Shown here: positions 1-11,140 of the stretch, piece after piece
How positions within the stretch are numbered: position 1 is the stretch's first letter
Layout of the letters: each line of letters opens with the position of its first letter
Source of the DNA: Bombus terrestris
Lineage: Eukaryota; Arthropoda; Insecta; Hymenoptera; Apidae
Length of the DNA: 64,000 bases
Direction: 5' to 3'
NCBI RefSeq assembly: GCF_910591885.1
Contig: NC_063277.1
Location: 13,578,001-13,642,000, forward strand
Notes under the pieces: generated by a model
Told to the model about the DNA's origin: nothing
Database searches by the model: none
The model's input: only the letters and a program-made list of their open reading frames with translations
Program-made: the position numbers and the translations under genes

Positions 1-904
1 GGGGAGTTTTTAGCTGCGGTCGCCTCGTAAATCGGCGCATTTTTTTTATAGTTTGTCCATTTAATTCTGTCCGCGGACGTCTCTTTTCCTCGTGGTCTAA
101 AAATCTGAATAATAATTTTCCATGTATTTATTGTGTCTCACGGCTGCGAGATATTTTCGTGGCGGAAAAAAATGTTCACGTATGTATATCTAAACCTAGA
201 ATTTGAAAGAAGAAAAATATTTTGTTACGTTTCATACGATAAAGTAGAAATGGCGAAGAAATTAATCGGATAGTTTGATATCAGAGCATGGGCTGTTATA
301 GAATTTTCAAGAGAATGTTTCCCACGTGAATACGGATAACAATGGATCGCTTACAGGGGAATCAGGTCCGTCCGAGCCCATAATAACCCATAAAACTGTG
401 TCATCGATGGATCGGCGTAACGCAATTACAAGTGCATACGCGGTTTCGTTTCGAGGCCGCTAATTCCCCGCGGATAAACGGGACCAGCGTACCGCCATTG
501 TACCGGCAATGATCCCGCAAAAACGAATTCGACGGATTAATTAAACGGTAATCTGTCGATGATTGACCACGATAGGCCGCTTTTACGCTGGCTTATCTTC
601 GCGCAAGCGCCAGCCGCTTTTCGATTTGCGATTTCGATACAATTCGAAGTACAACTCGTAAAGGAGTAAAGCTCCGGACGGACAACCAATGGAACATGTG
701 CAAACGAATCGAACAATTTCTGTGATTTGAATACCCGTGATGTAACAGGCGTTTCTTGGATAGTACGCTCACATATATATTAAAATTGAATTTTGATACA
801 AATATAGACCGGTTTTATTATATTCGGTCCTTAATCCACGTCACGAATATGATATGATAGTATCTATGATACATGAACAAAGTTGATATAATTTCGGATG
901 AAAT
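1..904. other. Gene-free single-copy stretch with a regulatory-like block
   Basis: No open frame with coding character is visible on either strand. The part from about 360 to 700 alternates CpG-rich patches with TAATT/TTAATTAA homeodomain-type cores (for example near 460-475 and 535-550), which is the texture of insect conserved non-coding DNA. The remainder is plain AT-rich sequence. The regulatory reading is inference. Confidence 0.3.
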
Positions 905-953
905 TTCGTTAAAAACTGCTAAAAACTTCGTTAAAAACTTCGTTAAACTGCTA
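905..953. repeat. Short imperfect tandem repeat, about 12-bp unit
   Basis: A unit close to TTCGTTAAAAAC occurs at 905-916, 927-938 and, shortened, from 939, with an intervening variant GCTAAAAAC. It looks like a small local slippage product. No function is suggested. Confidence 0.6.
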
Positions 954-3571
954 GAAATTTCTTTTATCGATTCTTCAAATGTATTCTCCAAATATAGTTT
1001 CTACCGAATTCGTTTGACAAAATGACAAAAATTCACGGATATTCTTGTATTCATAGGAACGTTCGATCGTAACTCAATCGATAATCGGCTAGTTCTAAAG
1101 GAAACCCTAGAGAGCACAGGGGCGATCCCGTATTTAGCCGGTCTTATATTACCTCTGATTAATTCGGTTCTTCGGTATTCCGGCGTGCACTGCCACGTTC
1201 TCCATCGAACGTATCGCCTGTACCGAATCAATAGATGTTCGCCTTATTGAATCCTGCTAAGCGAACGCATAAACTGAACTTTTTCCGGAACGTGAGTGGT
1301 TACGTAGCTAGCTACCGTGTACGTGGAATGCATGCGTTTAGCAATGGAAAACTGATGGCGATCGATTTCTACCGGTGCACAGTTAAACGTTGTATACTCT
1401 CGCTGCATCTAGATTGTACTGATAATCGTGAAAGCGTTGGCAGAGCGTTGATTAAAATCAAAGTTTCCGCCGTATATTATATTTCATGTCAAATTCATGT
1501 TGAACCAGACTTTTCGCGAATAAAGGGCCGACTAATTTTAAGTTTCATTGTGAAAATCTATCCGCATGTCTGGCCGTAGAGCAAATCTGGATCAACTATG
1601 ACCCTGGTCCTCGAAGATGCGGTTACGATCGTTGATCGTATTGAATAGGGGAAAGCCAGATTCCAGCTTTGTTGCGATCGAGAATCCGTACTTGAGGTGC
1701 GGCGACAAAGGGAACTATTTGAATTTCTAGGCGTATCCAACCAACTCGAAGGTACACAATGGACTAATTAAAGATGAGAGAATTATCTAACAGATATCAA
1801 AGGGCTGCCGATAGGGAAGATGTTACGATCAAATGTTTGAGCTGCGGTGCAATCGATAGCGTGCGGGACGTTTATCCAACATTTGTCCAAAACGTTACTG
1901 GGAGTACAATTAATTCTCCATGAAATATCCATTTGTACTAGAAATTATATAATAGAAATTTACAAAGGATTAGACTCGATGTTTCGACAAATAAAATTAT
2001 CCTCTCGGAGGTGGGATGAAATGTCAGTTGAACTTTGAAATTTCGATTTCGAAGCAAAATGGCGGCGAACAAGAGAATTATAGATTTTGACGATGTTAAT
2101 CCTGCTCGAGGACAGCAAACGTTCAAAGATCATCCCCCGCGTGAAATTAATTGCTTCGAGGTCGCTGCGTGCACGGGTTGGCCGTGATTTCGCGACACGC
2201 GGCGGAACGTGGTGCGATAAATACCAGCACGACCTCCTTAGATAATTTATTCGCCAAGTTAACGCGTCGACCTGGCACTTCTCTCTGTGCACCTTCTTCC
2301 TTCCTCTTGATGTCTCGATGCAAACTGTGTCGCAACCGTTCCAAGTTATTCGTTCAAGCTAAGCGAGTCTCGTTCGAAGAAGATGCTTGTCCACGATCGA
2401 ACTCTCCTCTCTCTTGCATTCTCTTTATCCTTTCTTTTCCTCGTTTGCCGCAGTGCCAGCACTAGGCATCGTGCAATGCATTCTCGATTGTTCCTTTTTA
2501 ACGAGGCCATTTCGAACGATTTAGAATGAGTGCGATGGAAGTAAAATACGCCAGCGTTCACAGGTTTATGGTTGTCCTCTGTTATAAAATCAAACGAATT
2601 TTTATCGCGATAACTCGTTTTCCGATTCTTGCGGTTTTGTTTAACCTAAAGTCTTCAAAATATCGAAAAAATGACCGGTGAATATTGGAGGCTGAATAAT
2701 ACGTCGCCAAGAACGATTTAACGATCATATTTAGACGATAGAAACCACGAAAAAAGGAGGACACTCGGGAATCTGGGTCGAATCTGGGTTGATGGCGTCA
2801 GAGTCAAGGGCGCAACTCGTTGCGCCTCGTTTTCGTCTTCGCCGTCTTTTATCGTTGCCAACGATCGTGCTCAGCCCCTTGGATACTTAAGCGAGGAACA
2901 CTTGGTGCTCATTCCATTACCCCAATTTCACGCTTGTCAAATGTTTCAAAAATTCCTTCCAATCTTAAATAATTCCTCCTCGCTTCAGACACGGAACCAT
3001 CGCGATACAAAAGACTTTGGTGACCAGGTCCATATAGCCACGATCCAGTTACTGGTGTTTGTACGAACCACAGATCGTTCCCTGAAAGCCGATCCTATGT
3101 TGCTCTTGACCACAAGATATTCGACAAACGCTGGGAATTCCGAGACAACGTTGCCTCAAATCTTAGAGAAGATCTTCTAGCTTTTAGTTCTGAGATAGCA
3201 TTCTAAGTTGACTTTGGTTTGGTTTCCTGCTCCTTCGATGTATTCGACTCGAACTTTCTCTCGTACTCCGCACAACTTATCCGCTCTCATGTTTCCGACA
3301 CCGTGCAGCACCATACTCTAATTCAGATTTTCATCCACCCCTTCCACAGAATCATAAGGTATTTATCTTCGGATCAGCTCGCGACCCACTTGACCGTGCC
3401 AGTTTGACCACTGCGTCGTAGAACGCCGGGCATGGTTCTCTAGATGTCCATTGTCCTTAATTGCACCGAATCCTAGAGCAATCACTCTAGCCGCGTATTT
3501 TAGGGAATTAGTTCGATTACTCAAGGTGCTCCGGGATTATACCGTCTACGCTCGAATGTTACTGCTCACTC
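954..3571. other. Gene-free stretch, only small chance-like open frames
   Basis: Several open frames of 60-114 codons occur on both strands and overlap one another. None shows a domain, a repeat or a continuous coding signature. The longest starts at 1235 (+) and contains a GTGAGT donor-like site at about 1291, but no convincing acceptor lies upstream. The last 2 kb before the satellite array is mildly GC-richer and CpG-rich. Nothing here can be called a gene. Confidence 0.5.
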
Positions 3572-4213
3572 TTGAATTTTTGAAAATTTGAATTTTTGAA
3601 AATTCGAAAATTTGAAAATTTGTAAATTCAAATTTGAAAAATCAAATTTAAAAATTCAAATTTGACAATTTAAGAATTTAAATTTGAAAATTCAAATTTG
3701 ACAATTTAAAAATTCAAATATGAAAATTCAAATTTAAAAATTCAAATCTGAAAATTTGAAAATTTGAAAATTCAAATTTGAAAATTCATATTTGAAAATT
3801 TGAAAATTCAAATTTGAAAATTCAAATTTGAAAATTTGAAAATTCAAATTTGAAAATTCAAATTTAAAAATTCAAATTTGAAAATTCAAATATGAAAATT
3901 CAAATTTAAAAATGAAAATTTAAAAATTTGAAAATTTGAAAATTCAAATTTAAAAATTTAAATTTGAAAATTTGAAAATTCAAATTTAAAAATTCAAATT
4001 TAAAAATTTGAAAATTCAAATTTGACAATTCAAATTTGAAAATTCAAATTTGAAAATTCAAATTTGAAAATTCAAATTTGAAAATTCAAATTTAAAAATT
4101 CAAATTTGAAAATTTGAAAATTCAAATTTGAAAATTTGAAAATTCAAATTTGAAAATTCAAATTTGAAAATTTGAAAATTCAAATTTGAAAATTCAAATT
4201 TGAAAATTCATAT
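3572..4213 (+). repeat. Minisatellite block A (GAAAATTC orientation)
   Basis: The left block of the array is read as repeated CAAATTTGAAAATT on the plus strand. It carries recognisable private variants, including GACAATT at about 3664 and 3700 and AAGAATTT at about 3672. These variants reappear inverted in the next block and mark it as the partner of an inverted duplication. Confidence 0.85.
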
Positions 4214-4440
4214 TTGAATTTTCAAATTTTTAAATTTGAATTTTTAAATTTGAATTTACAAATTTGAATTTTCAAATTTTCAAATTTGAATTTTCAAATT
4301 TGAATTTTTAAATTGTCAAATTTGAATTTTCAAATTTAAATTCTTAAATTTTCAAATTTGAATTTTTAAATTTGAATTTTCAAATTTTCAAATTTGAATT
4401 TTCAAATTTGAATTTTCAAATTTGAATTTTCAAATTTGAA

Positions 4441-4750
4441 TTTTCAAATTTTTAAATTTGAATTTTCAAATTTGAATTTTTAAATTTGAATTTTCAAATT
4501 TGAATTTTCAAATTTGAATTTTTAAATTTGAATTTTCAAATTTGAATTTTCAAATTTGAATTTTCAAATTTGAATTTTCAAATATTCAAATTTGAATTTT
4601 CAAATTTGAATTTTCAAATTTTTAAATTTGAATTTTCAAATTTGAATTTTTAAATTTGAATTTTCAAATTTGAATTTTCAAATTTGAATTTTTAAATTTG
4701 AATTTTCAAATTTGAATTTTCAAATTTGAATTTTCAAATATTCAAATTTG
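4441..4750. repeat. Direct block duplication of about 155 bp inside the minisatellite
   Basis: The segment 4441-4594 is repeated at 4611-4750. Both copies begin with a TTTTCAAATTTTTAAATTTG variant and end with the rare AAATATTCAAATTTG variant. The offset is 170 bp at the start and 156 bp at the end, so the copies differ by exactly one 14-bp unit. This is the pattern expected from unequal exchange or replication slippage of a multi-unit block. Confidence 0.8.
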
Positions 4751-4964
4751 AATTTTTAAATTTGAATTTTCAAATTTTCAAATTTGACTTTTTAAATTTG
4801 AATTTTCAAATTTGAATTTTCAAATTTGAATTTTCAAATTTGAATTTTCAAATTTGAATTTTTAAATTTGGATTTTCAAATTTGAATTTTCAAACTTGAA
4901 TTTTCAAATTTGTATTTTCAAATTTTCAAATTTGAATTTTCAAATTTTCAAATTTGAATTTTCA

Positions 4965-5657
4965 AATTTTCAAATTTGAATTTTCGAATTTGAATTTTTA
5001 AATTTGAATTTTCAAATTTGAATTTTCAAATATTCAAATTTGAATTCTCAAATTTGAATTTTCAAATTTTCAAATTTGAATTTTTAAATTTAAATTTTCA
5101 AACTTTCAAATTTGAATTTTTAAATTTAAATTTTCAAATTTTCAAATTTGAATTTTTAAATTTAAATTTTCAAATTTGAATTTTCAAATTTGAATTTTCA
5201 AATTTTCAAATTTGAATTTTCAAATTTTCAAATTTGAATTTTCAAATTTTCAAATTTGAATTTTCAAATTTGAATTTTCAAATTTGAATTTTCAAATTTT
5301 CAAATTTGAATTTTCAAATTTTCAAATTTGAATTTTTAAATTTGAATTTTCAAATTTGAATTTTCAAATTTGAATTTTCAAATTTTTAAATTTGAATTTT
5401 CAAATTTGAATTTTTAAATTTTCAAATTTGAATTTTCGAATTTGAATTTCTAAATTTGAATTTTTAAATTTGAATTTTCAAATTTGAATTTTCAAATATT
5501 CAAATCTGAATTCTCAAATTTGAATTTTCAAATTTTCAAATTTGAATTTTTAAATTTAAATTTTCAAACTTTCAAATTTGAATTTTTAAATTTAAATTTT
5601 CAAATTTTCAAATTTGAATTTTTAAATTTAAATTTTCAAATTTGAATTTTCAAATTT
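4965..5657. repeat. Higher-order duplication of about 225 bp inside the minisatellite
   Basis: The segment about 4965-5191 reappears at about 5417-5657. The last 151 bases (5041-5191 and 5507-5657) are identical by eye. Shared rare variants are TTCGAATT, AATATTCAAAT, GAATTCTCAAA and AAACTTTCAAA. The upstream part of the second copy has one extra 14-bp unit and two base changes. High identity amid diverged single units implies a recent multi-unit duplication. Confidence 0.85.
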
Positions 5658-6407
5658 TCAAATTTTCAAATTTGAATTTTCAAATTTGAATTTTTAAATT
5701 TAAATATTCAAATTTTCAAATTTGAATTTTTAAATTTGAATTTTCAAATCTGAATTTTCATATTTTCAAATTTGAATTTTCAAATTTTCAAATTTGAATT
5801 TTCAAATTTTCAAATTTGAATTTTTAAATTTCAATTTTCAAATTTGAATTTTCAAATTTTCAAATTTGAATTTTCAAATTTGAATTTTCAAATTTTCAAA
5901 TTTGAATTTTTAAATTTGAATTTTCAAATTTGTATTTTTAAATTTGAATTTTCAAATTTTCAAATTTGAATTTTCAAATTTGAATTTTTAAATTTGAATT
6001 TTCAAATTTTCAAATTTGAATTTTTAAATTTGAATTTTCAAATTTTCAAATTTGAATTTTTAAATTTGAATTTTAAAATTTGAAAATTCAACTTTAAGAA
6101 TTCAAATTTGGAAATTTAAATTTGAAAATTTGAAAATTCAAATTTATAAATTCACATTTGAAAATTTAAATTGGAAAATTTGATAATTCAAATTTGAAAA
6201 TTCAAATTTAAAAATTCTAATTTGAAAATTTAAATTTGAAAATTTGAAAATTCAAATTTGAAAATTTGGAAATTTGAAAATTCAAATTTAATAATTCAAA
6301 TTTGGAAATTTGAAAATTCATATTTTGAAATTCAAATTTGAAAATTCAAATTTGAAAATTTAAAAATTTGAAAATTTGTAAATTTGAATATTTAAATTTG
6401 ATAATTC

Positions 6408-9299
6408 TACTCTAGAGATTCTAATTTTAATCGCTTGCATTTGGTCTTTCGTTAATTTCACATTGTTTAACAGAATAATTTTAACGTGGAAATACATTTT
6501 CCTTTGTAGACACTGCGAGGAATGTAAAACTGTGTCCTTCACTTTCCCGGACTGGTTGTTTTATTTTTCAGGCGGATATCATCTGGGGTTTAAGAAAACA
6601 TTTTCTTCTTCTTTCAGCTTCTTTCCTTGGTTGAAAATGTGCATCGGAGATGCGCGATAAATCTTTTAAAGCGACACTTTGTCAGCTTCTCCCTCTCATC
6701 CAAAAACACTAGAAAATGACTATACCATAGTTTGTATCGCGTATTTCTTTCTCATCTTCTGAATCCAATTCACAGCCGACCGCTTGTTGATCACATTCTT
6801 CGTGAAGTGCAACTGTAATTGCTTCTCATCTTCTATCGAAGAGACGTTCCATTGTCTGCCTTCGGTGACAACTTGCTCGCATACTCGAGTGCTGCTCTTT
6901 CTGATGGAGAAGAAATCTCGTAAGTTGCGTAATAGCGGTCATAATTCTATTGCGAAGTAGTGATTGCCGCGTTTCGGAAACAACGCATTCGTTCTGGAAT
7001 TCGTAATCACGCGATCGTAGACGGTTAATTAATCCAAACTCGATTAAATCGGCTTTTCTCATCGTGAACGCGCCACCCCTTAGCATCTTCAATTACGTAA
7101 CAATTACGGCCGGCCGTATTTCACCAGGCGCCATTAGCCGATCCAGAATTCCGGTTTACATACGAGGAAGGCGGACAGTCGTGGTCCCTGCTCGAGAAAA
7201 TAGTCATTTACCTGGCGTGCTCGTATTAATTGATTCCGGCTGTTGCTCCCCCCGGACGGTTAATTAATCGATTCAGCCGATAATCGCCGACGATTTTTCG
7301 TCCTGTTCGGAATTCACGCGTATATCGTGTTTCACTGGTCCTCTAGGGATGAATGGTCATTTATTCGTAGCTCAGAGGCTGGTTTTCATTACATTAGCGG
7401 ACACTGTGCAATCATAAATAAAATAATAGAGAGAAAAAATTGATATATTTATATAATATATTAGGACACTCAGGTAGATCTGTAGCAGCAGTATATGTAT
7501 TTTATCGAAGTTTCGAGTTAATGTCAAATTAATGATCTGGATTTGTTAAAACAAATTAACATCTACAAATCAATCAATCTAACAATCAATCTACAAATAA
7601 ATTTTTAACGAATTAAAGCAGGAAGTTTTTTATATTATCGAAATCAGTCGATGAGGGATCTTCGTCATTTGATTTATAGTTCGGAAAATGAAATTAATCT
7701 CAGGTCACCGATATCTTGCTGGAAACGAAAGTTTCGATCATATCGCGTCAGAAGAGAGAGTGAGAAGGAGAATGAACGATTGATTTGCGTGAAACTTTAG
7801 TTCTTGTATCAGTGGAAAAAATCAACGCGGTGGCTGAGTCTGGTTTCAGCTGCGCGAGATAAGCGATAATAACCATTGCACCTGGTATCACTAGGTCGAT
7901 GCAAAACAGGAACGGATCGCAACATTTAAAATGGAGCCGGTGGCAACAATATTGGATGCTATGCCTACGCCGAACCATTAATCGCCGGGGATCGTTCGTA
8001 ATTAGTTGGTCGCTTCGTTAAACCGTCGCTCGTTCACCCAGACGATTATCAACCGGATAATTATATTTTACAATTTTCCCAAGAGTCGAATAATGGAATT
8101 CCATTGTATCTCGAGCGAGTAAATCGGCGAGTTTTATTGAAAGATGGACAACGGGTAAATCCTGATCATTAACGGATATCATTAGCGATGACAAGTTGAC
8201 GTTTGGTTGAAACCCTGTCTTTCGTTAATTCGGCGGAATTTTCGTGTAATATTTATTGGATTTTCGAATAGGATTTATTGGATTTACGATAAACAGTAAT
8301 TCGAAGCTGATAATGCTATATTACCATTGCATGTTTCATGAGAAAATCTAACATGGATTCTATCATGAAATACATAATCCCATAAAATTCGTCAGGTCGA
8401 TATTTAAACATTTAAACATTTAAATATTGATTCGTATCGGGAACGTTATCTCTATCCGATAACTTGACGTTAAGAAACGTGTCAAAAATACTGCATGATG
8501 AAAATTTTGTAGCTAACAACGAACTTTTATCTTTTTCAATCGATCATTTATATCCGCCATGATGGCCAAACGATCGTACAAATATTGAACAAAAAATTAT
8601 TCGGCCAGTAAACGTTCGTTTGATATTTCGTCGAGTGAAACGACATGACGTGATCTTCGATGTTCGTCGTTGAATCGCGTAATTGATTCTGTTGAAGCGA
8701 TTATTTCGAATTAGGAACGGACAAATATTTCGAGGCTGGGGCAAAGAGAAAAAAAGCACTGGTACAAGAGCGCTTATCATAGCAAATACAAGCGAAAACC
8801 CATCGATTCCGCTCGTTCCGTTCTTGTTTCTCTATTTGTCTGTGAACGTTCGTCGATTCGCTCGCACGTGAACGCTTATCTTTAGCAGCTTTCCTCGATG
8901 AACAGATCGAGAGTGGCTGGAAATAGAAGTTTGCGCGCTGCTTCTGCCAATTAACGGGAAATTCGATTCGACCTTTTGACGCGACCTGGTGCTGGCCCGA
9001 TTTAGAGCTGATCGGCTTTTCCTCGTCTATACAAAAGTATCGAGGCGACCAATCGATGCGGTCGTCGCCTTCGCGATGCAGCTTCGCGGGCAATTTGTGT
9101 TACTCTTTCGGCTTGTTACTACTAATCTTCTGCAAAATTGGTTATTTCTGCTTTTCAAATAAAATCTTTTGAGCGGGCAACTAATTAATTCGGAGTTCCG
9201 ATTCCGATATTTTTCCGTCTATCTCAACCTTCGTGAGATAATATTTATTAAAATAATTATTCTTCCTATACACGTAAACTAAAGGTCATAAAACGAACT
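6408..9299. other. Gene-free stretch with a homeodomain-core-rich block
   Basis: A strong acceptor-like tract ends in TTTTTCAG at 6571 and another ends at about 6617, but no donor follows within a credible exon length. The part 7015-7330 holds repeated TTAATTAAT and ATTAATTGATT cores within CpG-rich sequence, which resembles an insect regulatory element. A triplicated ATTTAAAC lies near 8402-8425. The remaining open frames are short and overlap on opposite strands. Confidence 0.35.
7015..7330. promoter_or_regulatory. Candidate regulatory element (homeodomain-core cluster)
   Basis: TTAATTAATC cores occur near 7024 and 7258, and TATTAATTGATT near 7224, separated by CpG-rich sequence. Homeodomain factors bind TAATTA cores, and clusters of them are common in insect developmental enhancers. 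Only the motif density is seen; conservation and activity are not known. Confidence 0.2.
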
Positions 9300-11015
9300 C
9301 GGCAGCGCAATTACAGGCGTCACGATAACGCGAATATTTCCTGCGCGTGGCCCCTGCCGTTTCGTCGCGAGATTCAGGCTGCCACTGCTTGAAACGATAT
9401 TATCGGACCGAAGGTCGTAAACTGACGCATATGTAACCGGTATATACTTCTCTGACATAACTGCAAGTGAAACTTTCTCCTACACGCAACCAAAACTGCG
9501 AATTTAATCATCCTATTCCGTTACCCCTTCGTATCAATAGCCTTTAAAATCGAAAAACGTTTCCAAAGACGCTCGATATTAAATTGTTCTCAATTAATAT
9601 TAGAATTATCGCGCACAGAAGCAGGCATTAGGACAAATCGTGTTGGAAAGCTCGAGCGAACCGTTATCCGCGATGGTAAATCGCTCGAAACGGAGCGGAT
9701 ATCGGCGAAACGCGCGAACCGTGGCTGGGTTCGCGACAGGGCATTATAAAATCTGCACCACCGCCGAAACCAAGCCTGATTGAATTTTATTCGGCCGGTC
9801 GGTGACGTATAAAAATGCGGCCGCGAACGCGGAACGAGACCCGCGCTATTTTCTCCACCCTTCCGCCGATTTGATTTATCCGGGTCTTGATTTATCGACC
9901 AACACCCCGGGCTTGCCAGGGATTTCGTTCGGATTCGACCGACTACTGGCGTTTACAAGCGATAGAAGGGTGTTAGTCGGGGGTGGGAGGATCCGAAATG
10001 GGTGATGTTCGATCGACGGAACAATTAATTGAACAAGTTATTCGGGAGAGCCACAAATTTTTCAACGCTCCAAGAAAACGAATCAGTTTCTTCTCGTTGG
10101 TTCAGATTAGTTTCGTTTGTCGATACAATTTTGCAGTTTTTCTACCATCGTCATCTGGTTTTACGTTTTTCTTCTTTGGGAGAGAGGACCGTGATTGCAA
10201 TAATCTATCGGAAAGTCGAATGCGATGGAATATAAAATTGAAAATTAAGGGTCTTGCTTGGTTTCACATCGAACTCGCATTATCGTCTTTAGTTTTCGTT
10301 ATTAAACATTCCACGTCCGATGCTTATATGGTGTCGTCGTTCTATTGGATTCAGAGTACCGCGAGGAATCTTTGAAAGCGAGATGAAAGTAGGATAAAAG
10401 AATAAAAGTCCTTTTAATAGGGGAAGAAAGTAATTTGCTGGGAAGTTGCGTTGAAATTGCCGAGAAAATTGATACCGAGAGCTTTTCTTAATTGCCAATT
10501 TCATTTACTCAAAGCATTATTCGCGACGAAACTCCATTACGTGTTTAATAAAGTTTAAACATTGGATGGCGGAGTATTTTTTTACTGCGAGAAACATAGA
10601 AGATATATATTCGTAAACGTTGTTCTCGACCTTCTTTAATTCTTTCATAAAGTAATCCCCTACTCGACCATAATCCGGAATAAGTTGCGTTATTTAAGAA
10701 TGATTAAGGAGCGATAAGTTCTTGGTGCACTTTATGGAAAACAACGTCCGTTCCGGACGTTACTTTCGCCGTCTGTCACGAATAAATTACCGGCCTCCGT
10801 GACTTCTTGAAATTTATTACATCTTGGATGTTTTTAACGGAACTAGGACAGTTTTGCGGTAGCCACTTTCCTTAACTAGCATCGTTCGTAATGTTCGACT
10901 AACGAAGTCGGCTCGTAAAGCAAATCCGTTTTTTATTCTTTTCTTTCTTTTTCAGTTTTTTCCTTAAACGAAGCTTTATTCAATTTGCCAACGTAGAATT
11001 CTCTTTTCTCTTTAG
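9300..11015. other. Gene-free stretch, CpG-rich in its first 700 bases
   Basis: From about 9300 to 10000 the sequence is more GC- and CpG-rich than its surroundings and contains two TATAAAA motifs (9745-9751 and 9808-9814, plus strand). No initiator, 5'-UTR-like exon or open frame of note follows either, so a promoter cannot be claimed. From 10000 to 11015 the sequence is AT-rich and ends in two successive strong pyrimidine tracts with AG (about 10956 and 11015). Confidence 0.3.
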
Positions 11016-11140
11016 ATTTTACAGTGATCCTTCCCTGGAGCATTTGGCTCGATAGATTCCGAAAAATCGATATACAACTCGAACAAACAGGAAGACGTAT
11101 CATCTCCTTAGTAACGGAGCCAAAGATAATTCTTCAGAGG
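11016..11140 (+). CDS. Possible internal exon of 125 nt (weak)
   Basis: This segment lies between a good acceptor (pyrimidine tract TTCTCTTTTCTCTTTAG ending at 11015) and a donor-like AGAGG/GTAAGG at 11141. The third frame is open throughout, giving about 41 residues that begin FTVILPWSIW and include a basic stretch and IISLVTEP. I do not recognise the peptide. An open frame of this length is not rare by chance in this composition, and no partner exon was found, so this rests on the paired splice signals only. Nearby, another acceptor-like tract ends at about 10956. Confidence 0.15.

Larger units (their letters stand above)
4214..6073 (-). repeat. Minisatellite block B (inverted orientation)
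   Basis: The central block of about 1.86 kb has the same unit in the opposite orientation, CAAATTTGAATTTT on the plus strand. Positions about 4299-4356 are the reverse complement of about 3665-3720, with a single mismatch and shared rare variants. The block also contains two direct block duplications, described separately. Blocks A and B in one transcript could form a long imperfect RNA hairpin. Confidence 0.85.
3572..6407. repeat. AT-rich self-complementary minisatellite array with internal inversion
   Basis: About 2.8 kb is built from a 14-bp unit, CAAATTTGAAAATT, mixed with an 8-bp derivative, AAAATTTG, formed by loss of six bases. The unit has only two G/C bases in 14 and is a palindrome except for two central bases, so every copy can fold on itself. 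Three orientation blocks are visible: GAAAATTC-type from 3572 to 4213, GAATTTTC-type from 4214 to 6073, and GAAAATTC-type again from 6074 to 6407. Both edges grade into unique sequence through degenerate copies. No terminal inverted repeats of a transposon, no target-site duplication and no coding frame are seen. Such tracts are prone to slippage, hairpin extrusion and copy-number change, and AT-rich tracts often serve as matrix-attachment or DNA-unwinding regions. Any function here is inference. Confidence 0.97.

Noticed and set aside
3572..6407. CRISPR array or transposon interpretation of the AT-rich repeat
   Set aside because: There are no constant-length unique spacers, no terminal repeats with target-site duplication and no associated genes; units abut directly.
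9741..9820. Two TATAAAA motifs as promoters
   Set aside because: No initiator, transcript-like exon or open frame follows; the motif is common at this base composition.
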